From the NCBI GenBank assembly GCA_015057365.1, contig SVEN01000009.1, forward strand, positions 1 through 64,000: 64,000 nt of DNA. Reading direction: 5' to 3'. The number at the start of each line of letters is the position of its first letter. Position 1 is the stretch's first letter. Made by a program: the position numbers and the translations under genes. This stretch comes from Lachnospiraceae bacterium. GTDB taxonomy: Bacteria; Bacillota; Clostridia; Lachnospirales; Lachnospiraceae. Below the pieces are notes generated by a model, which did not search any database, was not told the origin of the DNA, and saw only the letters and a list, made by a program, of their open reading frames with translations. Positions 60,581 to 64,000 of the stretch are shown here, piece after piece.

Positions 60581-61237
60581 TTACTGCCCCTCCGGCTTAT
60601 CTTCCTTCTTATCTTCCGTGTCGATTTTTACCTTCTGTCCGATTTTATTCTCGGTCCCGGAAAGCAGACGCTTGATGTTTTCTCTATGAGTATAAAACGC
60701 CAGTACCGCAAACACAAGGCTTAAGGCAAGCATATGCCAGTCGCCCGGCCGGGTAACAGCCACCCAGATAACAAATAACACTTCCATCACCAAAGAACCC
60801 AGTGATACAAAACGGGTAATTGCCAGAATCACAAAGAATGTCGCAACACAAATCAGGAAAATACGCCAGTCAAAGGTCAGAATCGTACCGACCAAAACCG
60901 CAATCCCCTTGCCCCCTTTAAACTTCAAATAAAACGGGAAGGTATGGCCGAGAACCGCCCCTAATGCCGTGTATAATCCCAGCAAATCCGCATACGGGAT
61001 ATCCTTAAAAAATACAAACTTAATCAACACTACCGGGATTGCACATTTAAACACATCTCCGAGAAGTGTAATCAACGCCGCTTTCTTTCCCAATGTACGA
61101 AGCGCATTAGTCGTTCCTACGTTACCGCTTCCGTACTTTCTGATATCCACCTTTTGGAATTTCCCTACAATATATCCCGTCGAGATGCATCCGAATACAT
61201 ATCCTACTATCAAACAAATCGCAATACGCCAAATCAT
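60581..61237 (-). CDS. plsY: Glycerol-3-phosphate acyltransferase PlsY
   Basis: 218 residues, five membrane helices. Family motifs: GCISTGYIVGKF, DIRKYGSGNVGTTNALRTLG, ALGAVLGHTFPFYLKFKGGK and GIAVLVGTIL. It transfers acyl from acyl-phosphate to glycerol-3-phosphate at the membrane. A hydrophilic tail of about 25 residues (KIDTEDKKEDKPEGQ) is an addition to the core. Between der and gpsA. Confidence 0.95.
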   Translation of the reverse strand: MIWRIAICLIVGYVFGCISTGYIVGKFQKVDIRKYGSGNVGTTNALRTLGKKAALITLLGDVFKCAIPVVLIKFVFFKDIPYADLLGLYTALGAVLGHTFPFYLKFKGGKGIAVLVGTILTFDWRIFLICVATFFVILAITRFVSLGSLVMEVLFVIWVAVTRPGDWHMLALSLVFAVLAFYTHRENIKRLLSGTENKIGQKVKIDTEDKKEDKPEGQ

Positions 61238-61265
61238 ATTACTTATCCTGCCATTTCTGCTTTAC

Positions 61266-62597
61266 TTATTTCGTCGCATCCTCACGCTCTCTGATAATAA
61301 ACTTCAGGGAAGTACCTACAAAACCGAAGGTGTCACGAATCTTATTCTCAATATAACGCTGATAGGAGTAATGCATCAGCTCCTTACTGTTAACGAACAG
61401 TACAAAGGTCGGCGGTCCCACCGCCACCTGAGTCATAAAGAAAATCTTTAGTCTCTTACCCTTATCGGACGGCGGCTGCTGTAAAGACGTTGCCTCCATG
61501 AGGATTTCGTTCAGCACACCGGTCTGAATACGCAGGGTTCTGCTCTGAATCACAAGATCAATCTTTTCAAAAATCTTGGTCATACGCTGACCGGTCTTTG
61601 CGGAAATGAAAACAATCTCCGCATACGGAATAAAGGACAGAATCTCACGGATACGCTCCGTCTGACGATAAATCGTCTTGTCGTCCTTATCCTCTACCGC
61701 ATCCCATTTGTTAACTGCGATAATAATACCTTTTCCCCGCTCATGGGCAATACCGGCAATCTTTGCATCCTGCTCGGTCACACCCTCCGTAGCGTCGATT
61801 ACCACTACCACAACATCCGCACGTTCTACCGCACTGACAGTACGCACGATACTGAAACGCTCGATTTCCTCTTTAATCTTATTCTTACGACGAAGTCCTG
61901 CCGTATCAATAAAGATATATTCCTTTTCCTCAAACGTTACCACTGTGTCAATGGCATCACGGGTGGTGCCCGCAATATCCGATACAATGACACGATTCTC
62001 TCCAGTCAGCTTGTTAATAATAGAAGACTTACCGACGTTCGGCTTACCGACTACTGCAATCTTCGGAAGTTCTTCCTCCTCTTCGCCTTCTACCGGTGCC
62101 GGGAAATACTCAACGATGGCATCCAACAATTCACCAAAACCGAGACGAGACGCGCCGGATACTGCAATCGGATCTCCGATACCGAGATTATAGAACTCGT
62201 ATACATCCGCCTGCATCTTTTCAAAATCATCTACCTTATTAACAGTCAGAACAACCGGCTTACCGGAACGGCGCAACATATCCGCCACCTTAAAGTCCGC
62301 ATCCACAAGGCCCATACGCACATCCGTCAGGAATACAATCACATCTGCGGTATCAATGGCAATCTGTGCCTGCTCTCTCATGTACGTAAGCATCTTATCT
62401 TTGGTCTCCGGCTCGATACCTCCGGTATCAATCATGGTGAACTTGTAATTCAGCCATGTCACATCCGCATAAATACGGTCACGGGTTACACCCGGATAAT
62501 CTTTAACAATAGAAATACGTTCCCCCGCAAGGGCATTAAACAACGTGGACTTCCCTACATTCGGGCGTCCCACGATAGCTACAATCGGATTACTCAT
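61266..62597 (-). CDS. der: Ribosome assembly GTPase Der (EngA)
   Basis: 443 residues with two GTPase domains and a KH-like C-terminus. First G1 VGRPNVGKSTLFN and G4 NKVD; second G1 VGKPNVGKSSIIN, G3 DTAGLRRK and G4 NKWD. Needed for 50S assembly. Order der-plsY-gpsA-spoIVA matches Firmicutes such as Bacillus. Confidence 0.97.
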   Translation of the reverse strand: MSNPIVAIVGRPNVGKSTLFNALAGERISIVKDYPGVTRDRIYADVTWLNYKFTMIDTGGIEPETKDKMLTYMREQAQIAIDTADVIVFLTDVRMGLVDADFKVADMLRRSGKPVVLTVNKVDDFEKMQADVYEFYNLGIGDPIAVSGASRLGFGELLDAIVEYFPAPVEGEEEEELPKIAVVGKPNVGKSSIINKLTGENRVIVSDIAGTTRDAIDTVVTFEEKEYIFIDTAGLRRKNKIKEEIERFSIVRTVSAVERADVVVVVIDATEGVTEQDAKIAGIAHERGKGIIIAVNKWDAVEDKDDKTIYRQTERIREILSFIPYAEIVFISAKTGQRMTKIFEKIDLVIQSRTLRIQTGVLNEILMEATSLQQPPSDKGKRLKIFFMTQVAVGPPTFVLFVNSKELMHYSYQRYIENKIRDTFGFVGTSLKFIIREREDATK

Positions 62598-62624
62598 TTA
62601 GGAATTTATCCTCACTTTCAAAAA

Positions 62625-63947
62625 TCAATCACTCTCTATTACGGCTCGTACAAAAGCCTCTCCTTCTGATTTTACAATACCCACGCGGGTTTGTAAAGCC
62701 TTTTCCACATCAGAAACAGTCAAATCATCCAAAAAAACGTCCTCTCCGCTTCGAAGCATAACCTCCGGAAGCAGTAAAATCTCACCTAATTCCCGGTCCT
62801 TTAACTGGGAAATGATGTCCTGCGCCGTTACTAATCCGGCCACGGTAATACTGTTACCGAAGAAATCATTTCGAATCGCTACCACCTTTGCATCGATGTT
62901 CGGATACTTCTTTTGAATCTTTTCCACCTGTTCTTTTATTGTAGAAGCCGCTAATTCTCCGGTGACCAGAGTCAGCTTCCGCGTCCTGTCATCTCCCTTG
63001 CATCCTGCCAGATACTCGTCCACTTCTACATGTAACAAACGAATCATACCCACACCGTTTTCCAGCTGCGGATATCCTTCATAGTCGTCCTCCGCCGGCA
63101 ACGGCAAACCTGCCAACAAATACCACTCATCGCTGGCATGAATCATACGGGTACCGTAGTGTTTCTGTATAATATCCTGCCATTTCTTTATGATTCCGAT
63201 AACTTCAATCGCATCTTCTTTGGTAAACGGCTCTACTTGCGTAAGTTCCTCACGAAACTTAGTCATACCCATCGGCACAACGGAAACACTCTGTATCAAC
63301 GGCAAATAGGCTGTCAAATCGTGAATCGTCCGCTCCAGCTCTTCCCCGTCATTGTATCCCTTACAAAGCACAATCTGGCCGTTCATCTCAAGTCCCGCAT
63401 CGTAAAAACGCTTGATTTTCTCCAAAGCCTCACCCGCAAACCGATTGTTAAGCATCTTACAGCGTAACTCCGGATTCGTCGTATGCACAGAAATATTAAT
63501 GGGAGACAATTTATAAAACAAAATCCGCTCCATATCCTCTTCGGATAAATTGGTCAGTGTAATATAATTTCCCTGCAAAAAGGATAGCCTTGCATCATCA
63601 TCCTTAAAATAGAGCGTATCCCGCATTCCGGTTGGCATCTGGTCAATAAAGCAGAAAATACACTTATTCCGACAGGAACGATACTCATCCATAAGCCCGT
63701 CCTCAAATACCAGACCCAAATCCTCATAAGCATCCTTTTCGATTTCCAGTTCCCATTCCTCACCGTCAGGCTTCCGGATTAAAAGGACAATTTCCTCATC
63801 CTCAGACAAATACCGGTAATCGAACACATCCTTAATCGGCTGTTCATTAATGGACACCAGCACATCGCCGGCTTCGATTTCCAGTTCCTCTGCGATACTG
63901 CCAGGGAGAACTTCTTTGATTTTATGTTCTTGTAGTTTCTTAGTCAT
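62625..63947 (-). CDS. DUF512 PDZ-radical SAM protein
   Basis: 440 residues. N-terminal PDZ-like domain (about 8-55, IAEELEIEAGDVLVSIN), then a radical SAM core with CRNKCIFCF (CxxxCxxC, near 92-100) and a C-terminal DUF512 region (LVTGELAASTIKEQVEKIQ, FFGNSITVAGLVTAQDI). The family is conserved in clostridia and cyanobacteria but its reaction is not known to me. SD GAGG precedes the ATG. It lies 27 nt upstream of der on the same strand. Confidence 0.9.
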   Translation of the reverse strand: MTKKLQEHKIKEVLPGSIAEELEIEAGDVLVSINEQPIKDVFDYRYLSEDEEIVLLIRKPDGEEWELEIEKDAYEDLGLVFEDGLMDEYRSCRNKCIFCFIDQMPTGMRDTLYFKDDDARLSFLQGNYITLTNLSEEDMERILFYKLSPINISVHTTNPELRCKMLNNRFAGEALEKIKRFYDAGLEMNGQIVLCKGYNDGEELERTIHDLTAYLPLIQSVSVVPMGMTKFREELTQVEPFTKEDAIEVIGIIKKWQDIIQKHYGTRMIHASDEWYLLAGLPLPAEDDYEGYPQLENGVGMIRLLHVEVDEYLAGCKGDDRTRKLTLVTGELAASTIKEQVEKIQKKYPNIDAKVVAIRNDFFGNSITVAGLVTAQDIISQLKDRELGEILLLPEVMLRSGEDVFLDDLTVSDVEKALQTRVGIVKSEGEAFVRAVIESD

Positions 63948-64000
63948 ACGAACCTCGTTTTCTTTGTTACTTCTGTAGGCTTTCCACCTACAGTTTTCAA

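Noticed and set aside
61743-62669. Plus-strand 308-residue frame antisense to der
   Set aside because: The minus strand encodes two complete GTPase domains; the antisense frame is long only because of codon bias.

Overview
The window looks like chromosome from a spore-forming, low-to-mid GC Firmicute, most likely a Lachnospiraceae-type clostridium. It carries spoIVA next to gpsA and der, a MinCDE system joined to mreBCD/mrdA/rodA, a sepF-ylmH-divIVA block, a LexA/YneA-type SOS pair, DUF4321-radC, and strong SD sequences with TTGACA/TATAAT-type promoters. No rRNA, tRNA, CRISPR array, transposase or phage gene is visible.

Layout. (1) Positions 1-5672 run on the plus strand: the tail of a small membrane protein, rsfS, a complete paralogue of that membrane protein, a membrane-anchored PstS-like binding protein, a P-loop kinase behind a long structured leader, and four small membrane proteins, two of them tandem paralogues. 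(2) 5784-7765 hold lexA, the divergent yneA-like gene and ttcA, with several LexA boxes in the lexA/yneA gap. (3) 7966-13429 encode an amidase, a DUF187 glycosidase-like protein and a Xer-type recombinase with a dif-like palindrome just upstream. (4) 13478-15231 encode a BlaI-type repressor and an AAA ATPase. (5) 15304-32854, all minus, form a growth and division block read as DUF4321-radC, mreB-mreC-mreD-mrdA-minC-minD-minE-rodA-mgsA-DD-carboxypeptidase, then an HlyD-like adaptor-yggS-sepF-ylmH-divIVA-aroB-lspA-rluD. (6) 32992-56438, minus, contain what I believe is a conserved clostridial order (mutS, mutL, miaA, C_GCAxxG protein, methionine gamma-lyase family) broken by two accessory stretches (34.4-38.1 kb and 39.5-45.4 kb) of NUDIX, GNAT, phosphotransferase, HD, MBL and flavin genes, plus a run of three lipoproteins between mutL and mutS. 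(7) 56707-63947, minus, carry an NlpC/P60 hydrolase, spoIVA, gpsA, plsY, der and a DUF512 radical-SAM protein.

The most interesting signals are in non-coding DNA. A probable attenuator with a three-codon leader ORF (Met-Arg-Arg) and an internal terminator precedes the P-loop kinase at 2.55 kb. A sigma-E-like promoter lies inside the loop of a terminator hairpin that would also hide the spoIVA SD. A 150-bp multi-hairpin element with crossing long-range pairings sits before a membrane-anchored MutS-like gene. A 38-bp dif-like palindrome adjoins the xer gene. A LexA-like box overlaps the DUF4321-radC promoter. Positions and pairings were read by eye; families were assigned from remembered motifs, not searches.
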